55,016 nucleotides of DNA from Pseudoalteromonas rubra (GTDB lineage Bacteria > Pseudomonadota > Gammaproteobacteria > Enterobacterales > Alteromonadaceae), in NCBI RefSeq assembly GCF_005887095.1, contig NZ_PNCI01000028.1, forward strand, positions 1 to 55,016, written 5' to 3'. Both the position numbers and the translations under genes were made by a program. This document shows positions 1 to 9,293 of this stretch, piece by piece. Each line of letters starts with the position of its first letter. The first letter of the stretch is position 1. Below the pieces are notes generated by a model that saw nothing but the letters and a program-made list of their open reading frames with translations, did not search any database and was not told the DNA's origin.

Positions 1-177
1 GCCAAAGAAGCCGAGCAGCAAACAGGCGTTGAACCTGGCGACGCCTCGCACAGCACTCATGAAGCGCCGGTTAGCGCCGAAGAAAAACGTCAGGCCGCGA
101 TTAAAGCCGCTGTTGCACGCGCAAAAGCAAAAAAGCAGGCCGCAGCCGAAGACCAAGAAGGAAATGATCCGTCATGA
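1..177 (+). CDS. rsxC: RsxC/RnfC C-terminal fragment (electron transport complex)
   Basis: Only the last 58 codons are present, in frame 1, ending at TGA 175-177. They encode an Ala/Lys/Glu/Gln-rich tail (for example AAIKAAVARAKAKKQ), the low-complexity extension typical of gammaproteobacterial RsxC after its Fe-S and NADH-binding domains. The assignment rests mainly on position: the stop overlaps the rsxD start as ATGA, and rsxD, rsxG and rsxE follow directly. RsxC is the peripheral subunit that takes electrons from NADH in the Rsx/Rnf complex. The catalytic part lies outside the window. Confidence 0.85.
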   Translation, partial: AKEAEQQTGVEPGDASHSTHEAPVSAEEKRQAAIKAAVARAKAKKQAAAEDQEGNDPS

Positions 178-1232
178 AACTAACCATGGCTTCATCGCCC
201 CACAATCACAGCCACAAAACCCTCAGCCGTCTGATGCTGACGGTTATCGCCGCCTGTATCCCGGGCATTCTGGTACAAAGTTACTTTTTCGGCCCCGGCA
301 CCCTGTTTCAGCTCTTGCTGGCACTGGTAACGGTTAGCGCGACCGAAGCCGCAATGATGAAACTGCGCAACCGCCTATTGTGGCCAACGCTCAGTGATGG
401 CAGTGCCTGGCTGACTGCTGTATTGCTTGCTGTGAGCATTCCGCCTCTGGCCCCCTGGTGGGTCACCGTAATTGGCTGTGTGTTTGCCATTGCGATTGTT
501 AAACAGCTGTATGGCGGGCTAGGCTTTAATCTGTTCAACCCCGCTATGGCCGCTTATGTGTTGCTGTTGATCTCATTTCCGGTGCAAATGACCAGCTGGA
601 CCCCCATCACCGAAATACAGGCAATGCCGCTGTCCGCTTTGGATCAACTGGCGCTCATTTTCACCGAGCAAACCCTGTCGGGCGTGCCGCTGGCTGAAGC
701 GCGTCAGGTGATTGATGGCACCACCTCAGCCACCCCGCTGGACCATGTAAAAACGGCCGTATCACAAAATCTGACTGTTTCAGAAGCCACTAATAACGTT
801 GCGTTCGGAGACTATGCCGGACAAGGCTGGCAGTGGGTGAACCTGGCCTATCTGTTGGGTGGTTTGTACCTGCTAAAAACCAAAGTCATTAACTGGCATA
901 TCCCCGTTGCTTTTATCGTGACCCTGGCGGTGTGCAGCGGCATTGGCTATGTTGTGTCACCTGCAACCCAGGCAGGTACGCTTTTCCACCTGCTCAGTGG
1001 TGCAACTATGCTGGGCGCATTTTTTATTGCCACCGATCCGGTATCGGCCAGTACCACCAACCGTGGCCGTTTAATTTATGGTGCGCTGATTGGTCTGCTG
1101 GTTTATCTGATCCGCCACTTTGGTGGCTACCCGGATGCCGTCGCTTTTGCCGTGCTGATCATGAACATGGCGGTACCTTTGATTGACTACTATACGCAGC
1201 CTCGTACTTACGGGCATGGAGCAAGCTCATGA
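174..1232 (+). CDS. rsxD: RsxD/RnfD, membrane FMN subunit of the Rsx/Rnf complex
   Basis: The protein has 352 residues, normal for RsxD, with about nine hydrophobic membrane segments. The motif SGATMLGAFF near residue 280 carries the Thr that binds FMN covalently through a phosphoester in this family (NqrB/RnfD). It is followed by the conserved ATDPVSAS stretch. The start overlaps the rsxC stop by ATGA and the stop overlaps the rsxG start by ATGA, so the genes are translationally coupled. In the family it passes electrons through the inner membrane coupled to ion movement; in E. coli the complex keeps SoxR reduced. Confidence 0.96.
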   Translation: MKLTMASSPHNHSHKTLSRLMLTVIAACIPGILVQSYFFGPGTLFQLLLALVTVSATEAAMMKLRNRLLWPTLSDGSAWLTAVLLAVSIPPLAPWWVTVIGCVFAIAIVKQLYGGLGFNLFNPAMAAYVLLLISFPVQMTSWTPITEIQAMPLSALDQLALIFTEQTLSGVPLAEARQVIDGTTSATPLDHVKTAVSQNLTVSEATNNVAFGDYAGQGWQWVNLAYLLGGLYLLKTKVINWHIPVAFIVTLAVCSGIGYVVSPATQAGTLFHLLSGATMLGAFFIATDPVSASTTNRGRLIYGALIGLLVYLIRHFGGYPDAVAFAVLIMNMAVPLIDYYTQPRTYGHGASS

Positions 1233-1870
1233 TCCTGTCATCGATGAAAAAGAACGGCCTGATCCTGACCGCCTTTGCACTGGCGACCACCGGCAGTGTT
1301 GCGCTGGTACAAACCTTTACGGCGCCAGAGATTGCCAAACAGGAACAACGCCATCTAATGCGCGTATTGACTCAGGTCATTCCAAAGGCGCAATACGACA
1401 ACGAGCTTTACCTGGATTGTACTTTGAGTGATGCTCCAGAGCTTGGCCCCAATGGCCCGCATATTATCTACCGCGCGCGCTTACAGGATGAGCCCGTCGC
1501 CTTGCTGGTGCAACATATCACCCCACGTGGCTATAGCGGTAATATCGACATACTGAGCGCGGTCTATAACACAGGTGAAATTGCCGGTGTGCGGGTCACT
1601 CGCCACGAGGAGACTCCCGGGCTTGGCGATAAAGTAGAACTGGCCAAATCTGACTGGATCACCCGTTTCAGTGGAACAACCGTGACTCAGGAGCAAGACC
1701 CCGCTTTTAATGTACAAAAAGATGGCGGACAGTTTGACCAATTCACCGGCGCAACGATTACACCACGTGCCGTAGTGCAGAGCGTCAATGCCGCTGCCTG
1801 GTATGCTCGCAGCAACTTTGACGCGCTGTTCGCAGAGCCAAACCACTGTCAGGAGACCAGCGATGAGTGA
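1229..1870 (+). CDS. rsxG: RsxG/RnfG, periplasm-facing FMN subunit
   Basis: The protein has 213 residues: one N-terminal membrane anchor (about residues 9-29) and a periplasmic FMN-binding domain. The flavinylation motif TGATIT lies near residue 172, and the conserved [10 protein letters not shown] motif lies around residue 130. Both are diagnostic of RnfG/NqrC. The chosen ATG overlaps the rsxD stop; an internal ATG at 1244 would remove five residues and is possible. The 3' end overlaps rsxE by 8 nt. FMN would be attached by the ApbE transferase, which is not encoded here. Confidence 0.96.
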   Translation: MILSSMKKNGLILTAFALATTGSVALVQTFTAPEIAKQEQRHLMRVLTQVIPKAQYDNELYLDCTLSDAPELGPNGPHIIYRARLQDEPVALLVQHITPRGYSGNIDILSAVYNTGEIAGVRVTRHEETPGLGDKVELAKSDWITRFSGTTVTQEQDPAFNVQKDGGQFDQFTGATITPRAVVQSVNAAAWYARSNFDALFAEPNHCQETSDE

Positions 1871-2561
1871 ATTTAAACAACTCGCCCATGAAGGTATGTG
1901 GAAGAATAACCCCGCACTGGTCCAGCTGCTGGGTCTGTGTCCGTTGCTGGCCGTCACCAGCACGATAACCAACGCTTTGGGCCTGGGGCTGGCAACTTTA
2001 CTGGTATTGGTTGGATCCAATGTCACGGTTTCAGTCGTGCGAAACTGGGTACCTAAAGACATTCGGATCCCGGTATTTGTGATGATCATCGCCGCCTTTG
2101 TAACCATAGTGCAGCTGCTGATGAATGCTTACACTTTCGGTCTGTACCAGTCACTTGGGATCTTTATTCCGCTGATTGTGACCAACTGTGCCATCATCGG
2201 CCGGGCAGAAGCCTATGCCTCAAAAAACACACCACTGTTATCAGCCTGGGATGGGATCATGATGGGTCTTGGGTTCGGTGCTGTACTGGTATTGCTGGGT
2301 GCCATGCGTGAGCTGATTGGTCAGGGCACGTTGTTCGACGGGGCCAACCTGCTGCTGGGTGACTGGGCAACCGCATTACGCATCGAAGTCATAGAATTCG
2401 ACAGTCAGTTTCTGGTGGCGATTCTGCCGCCAGGTGCCTTTTTAGGGTTGGGGTTAATCATCGCTGCCAAAAACTATATTGATGCACGTAAAGAGGCCCA
2501 GGCTGAGCCCGTCGCCAGCCCGGAAAAAGCCCCCCGAGCCCGGGTCACCAGCTTAGATTAA
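1863..2561 (+). CDS. rsxE: RsxE/RnfE, integral membrane subunit
   Basis: The start ATG at 1863 gives a 232-residue protein beginning [20 protein letters not shown], which matches the RsxE N-terminus; a longer in-frame ORF upstream is not needed. It has about six transmembrane helices and the family motif [15 protein letters not shown], with a cysteine of the type thought to help bind an intramembrane Fe-S centre in RnfA/E. It overlaps rsxG by 8 nt and is the last rsx gene before nth, the standard gammaproteobacterial order. The C-terminus is hydrophilic. Confidence 0.95.
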   Translation: MSEFKQLAHEGMWKNNPALVQLLGLCPLLAVTSTITNALGLGLATLLVLVGSNVTVSVVRNWVPKDIRIPVFVMIIAAFVTIVQLLMNAYTFGLYQSLGIFIPLIVTNCAIIGRAEAYASKNTPLLSAWDGIMMGLGFGAVLVLLGAMRELIGQGTLFDGANLLLGDWATALRIEVIEFDSQFLVAILPPGAFLGLGLIIAAKNYIDARKEAQAEPVASPEKAPRARVTSLD

Positions 2562-2565
2562 CGCG

Positions 2566-2593
2566 CAGTGGGAGAGCCGTCACTCTCCTACTG
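2566..2593 (+). other. Stem-loop between rsxE and nth
   Basis: An 11-bp stem with one G-T wobble (CAGTGGGAGAG with CTCTCCTACTG) closes a 6-nt loop four bases after the rsxE stop. No T-run follows, so it is not a canonical intrinsic terminator. It may stabilise the rsx mRNA 3' end or partly separate nth expression from rsx. Function is inferred. Confidence 0.5.
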
Positions 2594-2629
2594 AGCTCAG
2601 ATAGGATCAACAGCAAGTAAGTCAGTACT

Positions 2630-3262
2630 ATGAATAAAGCAAAACGACTCGAAATTCTCACCCGTCTGCGGGATGACAACCCTAACCCGGAGACTGAGCT
2701 GGAATACACCTCACCGTTCGAGCTGCTGGTCGCCGTTACTTTATCAGCCCAGGCCACAGACGTGAGCGTGAATAAAGCCACCCGTAAGTTGTTCCCAGTC
2801 GCTAACACACCACAGGGGATTATTGATCTGGGTGTGGATGGCCTGAGGGACTACATCAAAACCATCGGCTTATTTAATTCCAAAGCCAATAACGTCTACA
2901 AGATGTGCCATATTCTGATGGAACAGCATGGTGGCGAGGTCCCAGAGAATCGTGAAGCGCTCGAAGCCCTGCCTGGCGTGGGTCGTAAAACCGCTAATGT
3001 GGTGCTTAATTGTGCCTTCGGCTGGCCCACCATCGCCGTCGATACCCACATTTTCCGCGTGTCAAACCGAACCAAATTTGCCATGGGCAAAGACGTAGTT
3101 GCAGTAGAAGAAAAGCTCGAAAAGGTAGTCCCCAGAGAGTTTAAAGTGGATGTCCACCACTGGCTAATTTTGCTGGGCCGCTACGTATGCACCGCGCGCA
3201 AGCCCAAATGTGGCAGTTGTATTATTGAAGACTTGTGTGAGTTTAAAGAGAAAACAGAGTAA
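2630..3262 (+). CDS. nth: Endonuclease III, DNA glycosylase/AP lyase
   Basis: The protein has 210 residues, the usual length. The helix-hairpin-helix motif LPGVGRKTANVV is near residues 114-125 and contains the catalytic Lys. The catalytic Asp is in VDTHIFRVSNR near residue 138. The C-terminal 4Fe-4S ligands follow C-X6-C-X2-C-X5-C (CTARKPKCGSCIIEDLC). The enzyme removes oxidised pyrimidines and cleaves the abasic site in base-excision repair. It follows rsxE after 68 nt, as in E. coli, and could be co-transcribed with the rsx genes. Confidence 0.97.
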   Translation: MNKAKRLEILTRLRDDNPNPETELEYTSPFELLVAVTLSAQATDVSVNKATRKLFPVANTPQGIIDLGVDGLRDYIKTIGLFNSKANNVYKMCHILMEQHGGEVPENREALEALPGVGRKTANVVLNCAFGWPTIAVDTHIFRVSNRTKFAMGKDVVAVEEKLEKVVPREFKVDVHHWLILLGRYVCTARKPKCGSCIIEDLCEFKEKTE

Positions 3263-3320
3263 ATACCTTGCTGCACAGTGGGTACAACTCCAGGCCCACC
3301 GCGCATCACCGCCACTCGCA

Positions 3321-3998
3321 TTATTCGCTGTTTGCTGGTCGCCTGATCATCATTAACCTTTTAAGCAACACACTGCTGCCCAGCACATCTGTGATTTGAT
3401 GGTACCAGTTGGTGTACAAGACCCTGATCACCCAGTAGAAAAGCACACCTATCATCAGATAAATCAGCGCATTACTGTCTATGAAATCCGGCCAACTGTC
3501 TGATGTATTGGCCGAGAAAGACATCACCGCGCCTAATAACGCAAAACACGCTCTCCACGTATGTCTGACCATGCGGTGCTTGCCGCTGAGTCCACCACTC
3601 AATATCATTTTGGCATCCAGACACGCAGCCATCGCGGCAATCACCGCATGAAGGGTAAATATGGTTTTGAATGTCGCCGAAAGCTCGGTGGCGGTATAAA
3701 CAAAGTAAAACAAGTCAAAGCTGATATAGATGATCACCAGCATTGCAATGAACTCAAAAGCGCCCACTGAGCGCTCTTTTCTCAACACAACCGCCCAGGC
3801 TGTTGAGCCATAGTACAAGGTCAGCAACGCCATCGTCAGGCCGCCATTAAACAATGCAGCACTGCCCGCCATGACTAACATAGATAAGAAAAATAGATTT
3901 CCGGACCATCTGTGTCTGGTCGTTCCTTTGGCAAAACTCAACGCGCCTATGCCAAACAGCAATAAAAATGACCCAGCAATAATATGCAACGTCAGCAT
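3321..3998 (-). CDS. DUF2306-like multipass membrane protein, function unknown
   Basis: The protein has 225 residues with about six hydrophobic segments. The N-terminus MLTLHIIAGSFLLLFGIGAL, followed by a basic TTRHRWSG loop, resembles DUF2306-type membrane proteins, whose function is not known. It converges with nth across a 58-bp gap and stands alone on the minus strand. An AGGAGG-type ribosome site lies just upstream (the complement of tatcgcctcctt around 4000-4010), supporting the start. No catalytic motif is visible. Confidence 0.75.
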   Translation of the reverse strand: MLTLHIIAGSFLLLFGIGALSFAKGTTRHRWSGNLFFLSMLVMAGSAALFNGGLTMALLTLYYGSTAWAVVLRKERSVGAFEFIAMLVIIYISFDLFYFVYTATELSATFKTIFTLHAVIAAMAACLDAKMILSGGLSGKHRMVRHTWRACFALLGAVMSFSANTSDSWPDFIDSNALIYLMIGVLFYWVIRVLYTNWYHQITDVLGSSVLLKRLMMIRRPANSE

Positions 3999-4308
3999 AT
4001 CGCCTCCTTGTTATATCTGATACCTGTGAGCATTGATTTTATGCGCCGTTGCTCGCCAAAGTCAGGAGTTATCCACGCCTTCCCTGACTGAAATTTACAC
4101 TAACAAGACACGTGTTAATTTAGTACATAAATTAAACGGCAAATCCAAATGAAGTGTTACAAACCATTACATTTGTGTCATAGCTGACCAATTTGTATGC
4201 TCTGCTTACCTGTATCACATCAAGTTCACATCCTGCAAAAGCTGCATATTCATTGTCTTATTGGCATGCTAAGCTCATCTCATTAAGTAATGGATTTCTT
4301 AAACTCTG

Positions 4309-5889
4309 ATGACGCTACCACAACTGTTCACGGCCCTGGTGCCTATTCTCAGCGTATTTATTCTGCTGGTTTTGTTCAGGCTACCAGCCAAGCAGGCCAT
4401 GCCATTTAGCCTGTTGGTTACCTCCTTATCGGCTTATTTTTTCTGGCAAGTGCCTTTGGGGCATATCACCGCCGCCACGCTGGAGGGGCTGGTCATCGCC
4501 CTGACCATAGTGTGGATTGTTTTCGGCGCGATTTTTTTACTGAAAGTGCTACAGCAAACCGGCGCTATCCATACCATTAAACACGGCTTTGCCGGGATAA
4601 GCCCCGACAAACGGGTGCAGCTGATCATCATTGCCTGGTTATTTGGCAGTTTTCTGGAAGGTGCCGCGGGATTTGGCACGCCCGCCGCCATTGCTGCGCC
4701 TTTGCTGGTTGCGCTGGGCTTTACGCCGCTGAGCGCTGTGGTGCTGGCACTGGTGGCCGACTCCAGTGCGGTCTCATTTGGTGCCGTTGGCACACCGGCA
4801 ATTGTCGGGATCGGTCAGGGTGCGGCGAATATCGATTACGCCGAGGTTAAGCAGATTGCCTTAACTGCCATTGGTATTGATATCATTGCCGCCGCCCTGC
4901 TGCCTCTGATTATGGTTGTACTGTATTGCCGCTTTTTCAGCGACTCACCCAGCTGGCGTGCCGGGTTCGTTATGGCGCCTTTTGCGGTTTTCAGTGCGCT
5001 GGCTTTTACCCTGCCCGCCTATAGCGTCGCCTGGTTGCTGGGGCCGGAATTTCCCTCTGTACTGGGCGCGATGGCAGGGTTGGCTATCGTCTGCCCTCTA
5101 GCACGTAAAGGGTTCTTGTTGCCGAAACCTGAAGCCTCAACAACACCTCAAGCAGAAGATACGCATGTCCCCTCACTGAGCTTACTCAGAGCCTGGTTAC
5201 CATACGTCTTAGTTGCAACACTCCTGGTTCTGACTCGGATCCCTGCGCTACCTTTTAAGGATATACTGCAAAGCGTGAACTTTGAATGGGATCAGATCCT
5301 GGGGTCAGCCATTTCTGTGAATGTGATGCCCCTGTACCTGCCTGGCAGTGTGTTTGTTGTGACCGCGCTCCTGGCACTTTGGCTGCAAAATGGCAAGGCG
5401 ACGCAGCTTCGCATGGCCCTCAACAACAGTATCAGTATGTTAATCCCCTCTTTGATTGCGCTGAGTGCAGCGGTGCCCATGGTGCGCATCTTTCTTCACT
5501 CTGACGTCAACAACGCCGCTCTCCCAGCTATGCCTATGGCACTGGCCGAGACGGTTGCGATACATTTGAGTGATCTGTGGTTATTTATCGCGCCCTTAGT
5601 GGGCGCGTTAGGCGCGTTTATCGCGGGCTCGGCGACCTTTTCTAACCTGATGTTTGCCAGCTTTCAGCAAGCATTAGCGGCAGAAGCCGGGCTGGAGATG
5701 CAACTGGTACTGGCGCTACAAATGCTCGGCGCGAATGGCGGCAATATGATTGCGGTGGTGAATGTGGTTGCCGCCGCCAGTGTCGTCGGCCTGCACGGCA
5801 AAGAGGGTGATATTATTCGCTACACCCTGATTCCCATGCTCTATTACTGCCTGGCGGCCAGCCTGATTGCCTGGCTGATATTTACTTAG
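4309..5889 (+). CDS. lldP: L-lactate permease (LctP/LldP family)
   Basis: The protein has 526 residues with 12 or more predicted transmembrane helices. The family signature [19 protein letters not shown] is near residues 119-137, followed by [15 protein letters not shown] and, near the C-terminus, [15 protein letters not shown]. The family imports L-lactate, D-lactate or glycolate with protons. No lactate dehydrogenase gene is adjacent, so the exact substrate is open. The start ATG at 4309 has a weak ribosome site. The TAG stop overlaps the TAA stop of the convergent GTPase gene by two bases. A 293-bp A+T-rich region upstream holds its promoter; I could not pick out a certain operator. Confidence 0.9.
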   Translation: MTLPQLFTALVPILSVFILLVLFRLPAKQAMPFSLLVTSLSAYFFWQVPLGHITAATLEGLVIALTIVWIVFGAIFLLKVLQQTGAIHTIKHGFAGISPDKRVQLIIIAWLFGSFLEGAAGFGTPAAIAAPLLVALGFTPLSAVVLALVADSSAVSFGAVGTPAIVGIGQGAANIDYAEVKQIALTAIGIDIIAAALLPLIMVVLYCRFFSDSPSWRAGFVMAPFAVFSALAFTLPAYSVAWLLGPEFPSVLGAMAGLAIVCPLARKGFLLPKPEASTTPQAEDTHVPSLSLLRAWLPYVLVATLLVLTRIPALPFKDILQSVNFEWDQILGSAISVNVMPLYLPGSVFVVTALLALWLQNGKATQLRMALNNSISMLIPSLIALSAAVPMVRIFLHSDVNNAALPAMPMALAETVAIHLSDLWLFIAPLVGALGAFIAGSATFSNLMFASFQQALAAEAGLEMQLVLALQMLGANGGNMIAVVNVVAAASVVGLHGKEGDIIRYTLIPMLYYCLAASLIAWLIFT

Positions 5890-7097
5890 TGCTCCCAGGA
5901 AGGAAAAGGGTCCGGCAATGTTTTCCACACTTGCTGGCCTTTTAGGACTTCCTCTTCGCTGAGCAAACAGGCATTCAGACGGCGGATAATATCTGCTTTA
6001 TCCAGCCCCTGACCAATAAACACTAACTCCTGGCGCATGTCGCCAAAAGGCTCAACCCAGTGCTCTTCAATGGCGGCAATATATTCCGGGTCTTCTGGCC
6101 ACTGATCTCGTGGTACAGCTTTCCAAAATAATCCTGCTGCGCCATGCCTTGCTATACCGCCAGCCTGACTCCAGCTACCAGCAATCTGAGGTCTGGTGGC
6201 TAGCCAGAAAAACCCTTTTGAGCGGATAAGTTTGCCCGCCAGTTCGTCACTGTGTAAAAAATCATAGAATTTTTCTGGGTGAAAGGGTCTTCTGGCACAA
6301 AAGGTAAAGCTACTGATGCCAAACTCTTCCGTTTCCGGAATGTGTTCGCCCCGCAGCTCTTTGAGCCAGCCGGGTGCCTGCTGGGCTTTTTCAAAACTGA
6401 ACTTTTTGGTATTTAACACCTGCGCCAGAGGGACCTTGCCATGTGCCATAGGTATTTGTTCAGCATCGGTATTAAGCGTACGCAGAATGCTTTGCAAACG
6501 TTTAAGATCGGTATCTGAGATCAAATCTGTTTTGCTGATCAGCAGTACATCGGCAAATTCAACCTGTTCAACGAGTAAATCGGCCACACTGCGCTCATCT
6601 TCCTCTCCTAAGCTCTCGCCGACATCCTGTAACGCCTCGGCCCGATCGTAGTCTTTCAGAAAGTTCACCGCGTCCACCACTGTGACCATGGTATCCAAGG
6701 TGGCAATGTCAGATAAACTTACCCCTTGCTCATCGGCAAAAGTAAAAGTTTCTGCCACGGGCAATGGCTCCGAAATACCGGTTGATTCAATCACCAGATA
6801 GTCATATTTACCCGATTTGGCCAGCCGATTGACCTCTTCAAGCAGGTCTTCTCTGAGTGTGCAACAGATACAGCCATTGCTCATCTCAACCAATTTTTCC
6901 TCAGCCCGGTTGAGACTCACTTCATTTTGTACCGTCGCAGCGTCAATATTGATTTCACTCATATCATTGACGATGACAGCCACTTTTAGCCCCTCACGGT
7001 TGCTCAGAATATGGTTCAGCACCGTGGTTTTTCCTGCCCCTAAAAAACCGGACAACACGGTTACGGGCAATAAATTTGATGTATTTAACTCAGCCAT
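5886..7097 (-). CDS. COG0523 metal-chaperone GTPase (ZigA/YciC type)
   Basis: The protein has 403 residues. The Walker A/G1 motif GFLGAGKT is at residues 17-24, and the metal-binding CICC of COG0523 (CxCC) is at residues 76-79. A Walker B-like IESTGISEP and guanine-specificity SKTD follow, then a CobW C-terminal domain. The long C-terminal form resembles ZigA/YciC proteins induced in zinc deficiency. It lies 55 bp downstream of the dksA2-like gene on the same strand, which carries a Zur-type palindrome in its promoter, so the pair is probably one Zur-repressed operon. By family knowledge it would load Zn onto client enzymes under scarcity. The substrate metal is inferred. Confidence 0.88.
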   Translation of the reverse strand: MAELNTSNLLPVTVLSGFLGAGKTTVLNHILSNREGLKVAVIVNDMSEINIDAATVQNEVSLNRAEEKLVEMSNGCICCTLREDLLEEVNRLAKSGKYDYLVIESTGISEPLPVAETFTFADEQGVSLSDIATLDTMVTVVDAVNFLKDYDRAEALQDVGESLGEEDERSVADLLVEQVEFADVLLISKTDLISDTDLKRLQSILRTLNTDAEQIPMAHGKVPLAQVLNTKKFSFEKAQQAPGWLKELRGEHIPETEEFGISSFTFCARRPFHPEKFYDFLHSDELAGKLIRSKGFFWLATRPQIAGSWSQAGGIARHGAAGLFWKAVPRDQWPEDPEYIAAIEEHWVEPFGDMRQELVFIGQGLDKADIIRRLNACLLSEEEVLKGQQVWKTLPDPFPSWEH

Positions 7098-7152
7098 AGC
7101 TTGATTACCTTACACAGTTTTTGACGGTAGATTTGTGTGGATTCAAGTTCTG

Positions 7153-7596
7153 TCAGGCATCCCTGTTTTTGACGTACATGTGTTCTTTCAGCTCCGAACA
7201 CAATTTTACGTCAGCGCATAATTCAGCAGTGGGCCTTGCCAGTAACCGGGCAATGCCTATCGGCTCTCCCGTTTCCTGACAATAGCCATATTCATTGAGT
7301 CGGATCCGCTCCAATGCCTGCTGGATTTTAGGTAACAGCTTTTGCTCACGGTCAACAATGCGCATCAGGATCATGCATTGCTCTTCCCATGATGCTCTGT
7401 CACTCAAATCAACCAATTCAGGCGGATCCATTATTTGTGCTTTGGTGTCGCGAATACGCGCTCTGGTAGAGTCATGTAACTCAATCAGATATTGCCTGAA
7501 AAATGCCAATTGTTCGGCATTCATATAATCGGATTCAGGTGCAGCCAAAATTTGCTCAGTTGTGAGCACTGAGGGAGTGGAATTAAGTGCTTGCAT
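7153..7596 (-). CDS. dksA2: DksA paralogue with incomplete zinc-cysteine set (DksA2 type)
   Basis: The protein has 147 residues, close to DksA (about 150). The coiled-coil tip keeps the two Asp of DksA in the DxxDRA form (D63, D66). The C-terminal region EIGIARLLARPTAEL-like segment aligns with the DksA zinc finger. Instead of four cysteines it has C106-x2-T109-x17-C127-x2-V130, the two-Cys pattern known from Pseudomonas aeruginosa DksA2, which works without zinc. It would bind the RNA polymerase secondary channel and act with ppGpp on rRNA/tRNA promoters. It leads a two-gene operon with the COG0523 GTPase. Confidence 0.88.
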   Translation of the reverse strand: MQALNSTPSVLTTEQILAAPESDYMNAEQLAFFRQYLIELHDSTRARIRDTKAQIMDPPELVDLSDRASWEEQCMILMRIVDREQKLLPKIQQALERIRLNEYGYCQETGEPIGIARLLARPTAELCADVKLCSELKEHMYVKNRDA

Positions 7597-7630
7597 ATCG
7601 GGAGCCTTGTCAGAACATTGAACTTGACAA

Positions 7631-7645
7631 TGTTATATTATAACA
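7631..7645. promoter_or_regulatory. Zur-box-like palindrome
   Basis: TGTTATATTATAACA is a perfect 7-1-7 inverted repeat and matches the core of the gammaproteobacterial Zur operator (GTTATA-N-TATAAC). It lies 35 bp upstream of the start of the dksA2-like gene, where it could block the promoter. Zinc-bound Zur would repress and zinc loss would release the operon. Zur itself is not encoded in the window. The sequence match is seen directly; binding is inferred. Confidence 0.85.
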
Positions 7646-7746
7646 AAACTACATTTAAAAGGATCACCCGATAAAAATTTATTTATTTGCTATACCGTGT
7701 TGCCTGAGTAAGTTGATAAAGTTTTGCACTACAAGTCAGGACAAGA

Positions 7747-8547
7747 TCAATCGATATTTAGCTTACTCGCCAGAGACATATGATAATTTAGCAAAGTTAT
7801 TTTTGCCTGTATCACCGCGGATCTATCCTTACTAAACCGGTTGAGCATCTGCTGGAACCGGACCTTGTCTGGGCTGGTTATCGCCAGGGATTCGAGCGCA
7901 CTCAGCCGGACCAGCTCACTGTCGCTTTGGCTGGCTGACACGATCAGCTCTTGCACCTGATAAAGGCGCTCAGTGTTTCCCTCTAACTGGTCAACACTTT
8001 GTGTCATCAGGTGAATGGCAAAGCTTTGAAACAGCTCACCTTTGTGCTGGCTTTGTGCCATCAAATCGGTGAAGAAATGCTGGGATGCCAGCTGTGGCAC
8101 TTCTTCAAGGTAGCGCTCAATGTCATCGAACTGAGCATAAACATCCCCCTGGGCAACACGCAGGCCTGTCAGCAGATGTTGCTCTACTACCCTGGCCATG
8201 TCCTGGCTGGCATAATTTGCCAGGTCAGGGTAAACATTACTGTCCAGTCCTATGTCATTGGCTATCGATATTAGCTCAGTCCGCTGCGAGTCCATTTTCG
8301 CTGAGTGGTGGCTGTTCTCAAGATGTGCTGACGAAGGTGTCTCGTCAATGTGTTCAGCGGGTATAGGACGAACAGGCTCCACAAGTGAAGGGGCTATTTC
8401 AATCACAGATGCGCTTGTCATGTTTGTGCTCTTGGTCACCTCTAAGGGCGTGTCGCTGAGCGTTGCTTCTTTTTGCAATAGAGCGGCTGCTACAAGAAAG
8501 CCAAGTGCAAAGCATAATACGTTTATCATCAGGTATTTCGCTTTCAT
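7747..8547 (-). CDS. Membrane-anchored protein with helical repeats, function unknown
   Basis: I do not recognise this 266-residue protein. It has a single N-terminal hydrophobic segment (about residues 8-24) with a positively charged start, fitting a signal anchor. A Ser/Thr/Glu/Pro-rich linker follows to about residue 85. The rest is alpha-helical and ends in two units reminiscent of HEAT repeats (SELVRLSALESLAITSPDKV, SAVIQAKITLLNYHMS). It most likely exposes a helical domain to the periplasm. It lies 62 bp downstream of another exported protein on the same strand, with a stem-loop between them. No enzymatic motif is seen. Confidence 0.7.
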   Translation of the reverse strand: MKAKYLMINVLCFALGFLVAAALLQKEATLSDTPLEVTKSTNMTSASVIEIAPSLVEPVRPIPAEHIDETPSSAHLENSHHSAKMDSQRTELISIANDIGLDSNVYPDLANYASQDMARVVEQHLLTGLRVAQGDVYAQFDDIERYLEEVPQLASQHFFTDLMAQSQHKGELFQSFAIHLMTQSVDQLEGNTERLYQVQELIVSASQSDSELVRLSALESLAITSPDKVRFQQMLNRFSKDRSAVIQAKITLLNYHMSLASKLNID

Positions 8548-8572
8548 TTTAACGCCTCTTAAAGCATTTTAA

Positions 8573-8596
8573 GGGCTGACTTTTAACGTTCAGCCC
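8573..8596 (-). terminator. Stem-loop between two exported-protein genes
   Basis: A 7-bp perfect stem (GGGCTGA with TCAGCCC) with a 10-nt loop lies just after the stop of the 8610-9164 gene on the minus strand. The downstream T-tract is poor (TTAAAAT), so this may be a weak or rho-assisted terminator or an mRNA end stabiliser. Confidence 0.45.
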
Positions 8597-8609
8597 GATG
8601 AGTTTGCTG

Positions 8610-9164
8610 CTAGTGAATGTCGAATCTCACGCCCTGGCAGCCATTGTTGTTGTAGGCTGTTCCTGCGCTCTTGATTGACCAGAAAACTTCGCCACGTGTC
8701 GAGTTTGCATTGGTTGGTGTGAAAGTGCGTTTGCAGGTTTTGGTTTTTTTATTGTCCCAGACAGGCTTGCCATGTTTCAATTTTACGAAGGTGTAATCCA
8801 GTTCCATTTTATACTCTTCGTTGATATTCGCGCTCAGATCCGGGTAGAAACCGTGACCATACCCTGCCGTCAGGTTTTGCTTTCTTTTTTCACGAAATAC
8901 GACCGTGTTATCACTTAATCGCTTGATCTTAAGCTCAACCGTGGTGACTGTATAACCGCCACGGTTGCAGTAAAAAATCATAGACTGATTACCACGCGTG
9001 GTATTCGCCCAGTTATAAGGTGCGACGTCTCTCCAGATTTCGCAGTCTTGTTTTTTGCCAGAGAAGTAACCACCATCAACCCCTGCGACGCTCGCTTGCG
9101 TATTGGCCAGTGTCATGACAAGCGCAGCGGCACCTACTTTTAAAGTTTTCTGTAAATTGCTCAT
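8610..9164 (-). CDS. Secreted protein with four cysteines, function unknown
   Basis: The protein has 184 residues. The N-terminus has a basic n-region, a hydrophobic core (VGAAALVMTLA) and an AxA-type cleavage region near residues 24-28 (ASVAG), so it should be exported by Sec. The mature part of about 155 residues is rich in beta-type, charged and aromatic residues. It has four cysteines at 41, 66, 144 and 176, suggesting two disulfides. I do not recognise the family. A ribosome site (AGGGATAACG) precedes the ATG. Confidence 0.72.
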   Translation of the reverse strand: MSNLQKTLKVGAAALVMTLANTQASVAGVDGGYFSGKKQDCEIWRDVAPYNWANTTRGNQSMIFYCNRGGYTVTTVELKIKRLSDNTVVFREKRKQNLTAGYGHGFYPDLSANINEEYKMELDYTFVKLKHGKPVWDNKKTKTCKRTFTPTNANSTRGEVFWSIKSAGTAYNNNGCQGVRFDIH

Positions 9165-9293
9165 TCGTTATCCCTTTGTGTGATTTTTATGTGCATATCC
9201 AGGTTAAAAGCGGCGATTTTGCCACATAAATTACCCAATCGAAATCATACCAGTAAGGAATAGTCTATTCACATATTTTTAATTTTTTTGGCG

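Noticed and set aside
4016..4308. A possible lactate-responsive operator in front of the permease
   Set aside because: Only short A+T-rich half sites are visible; no convincing palindrome matches a known lactate regulator.
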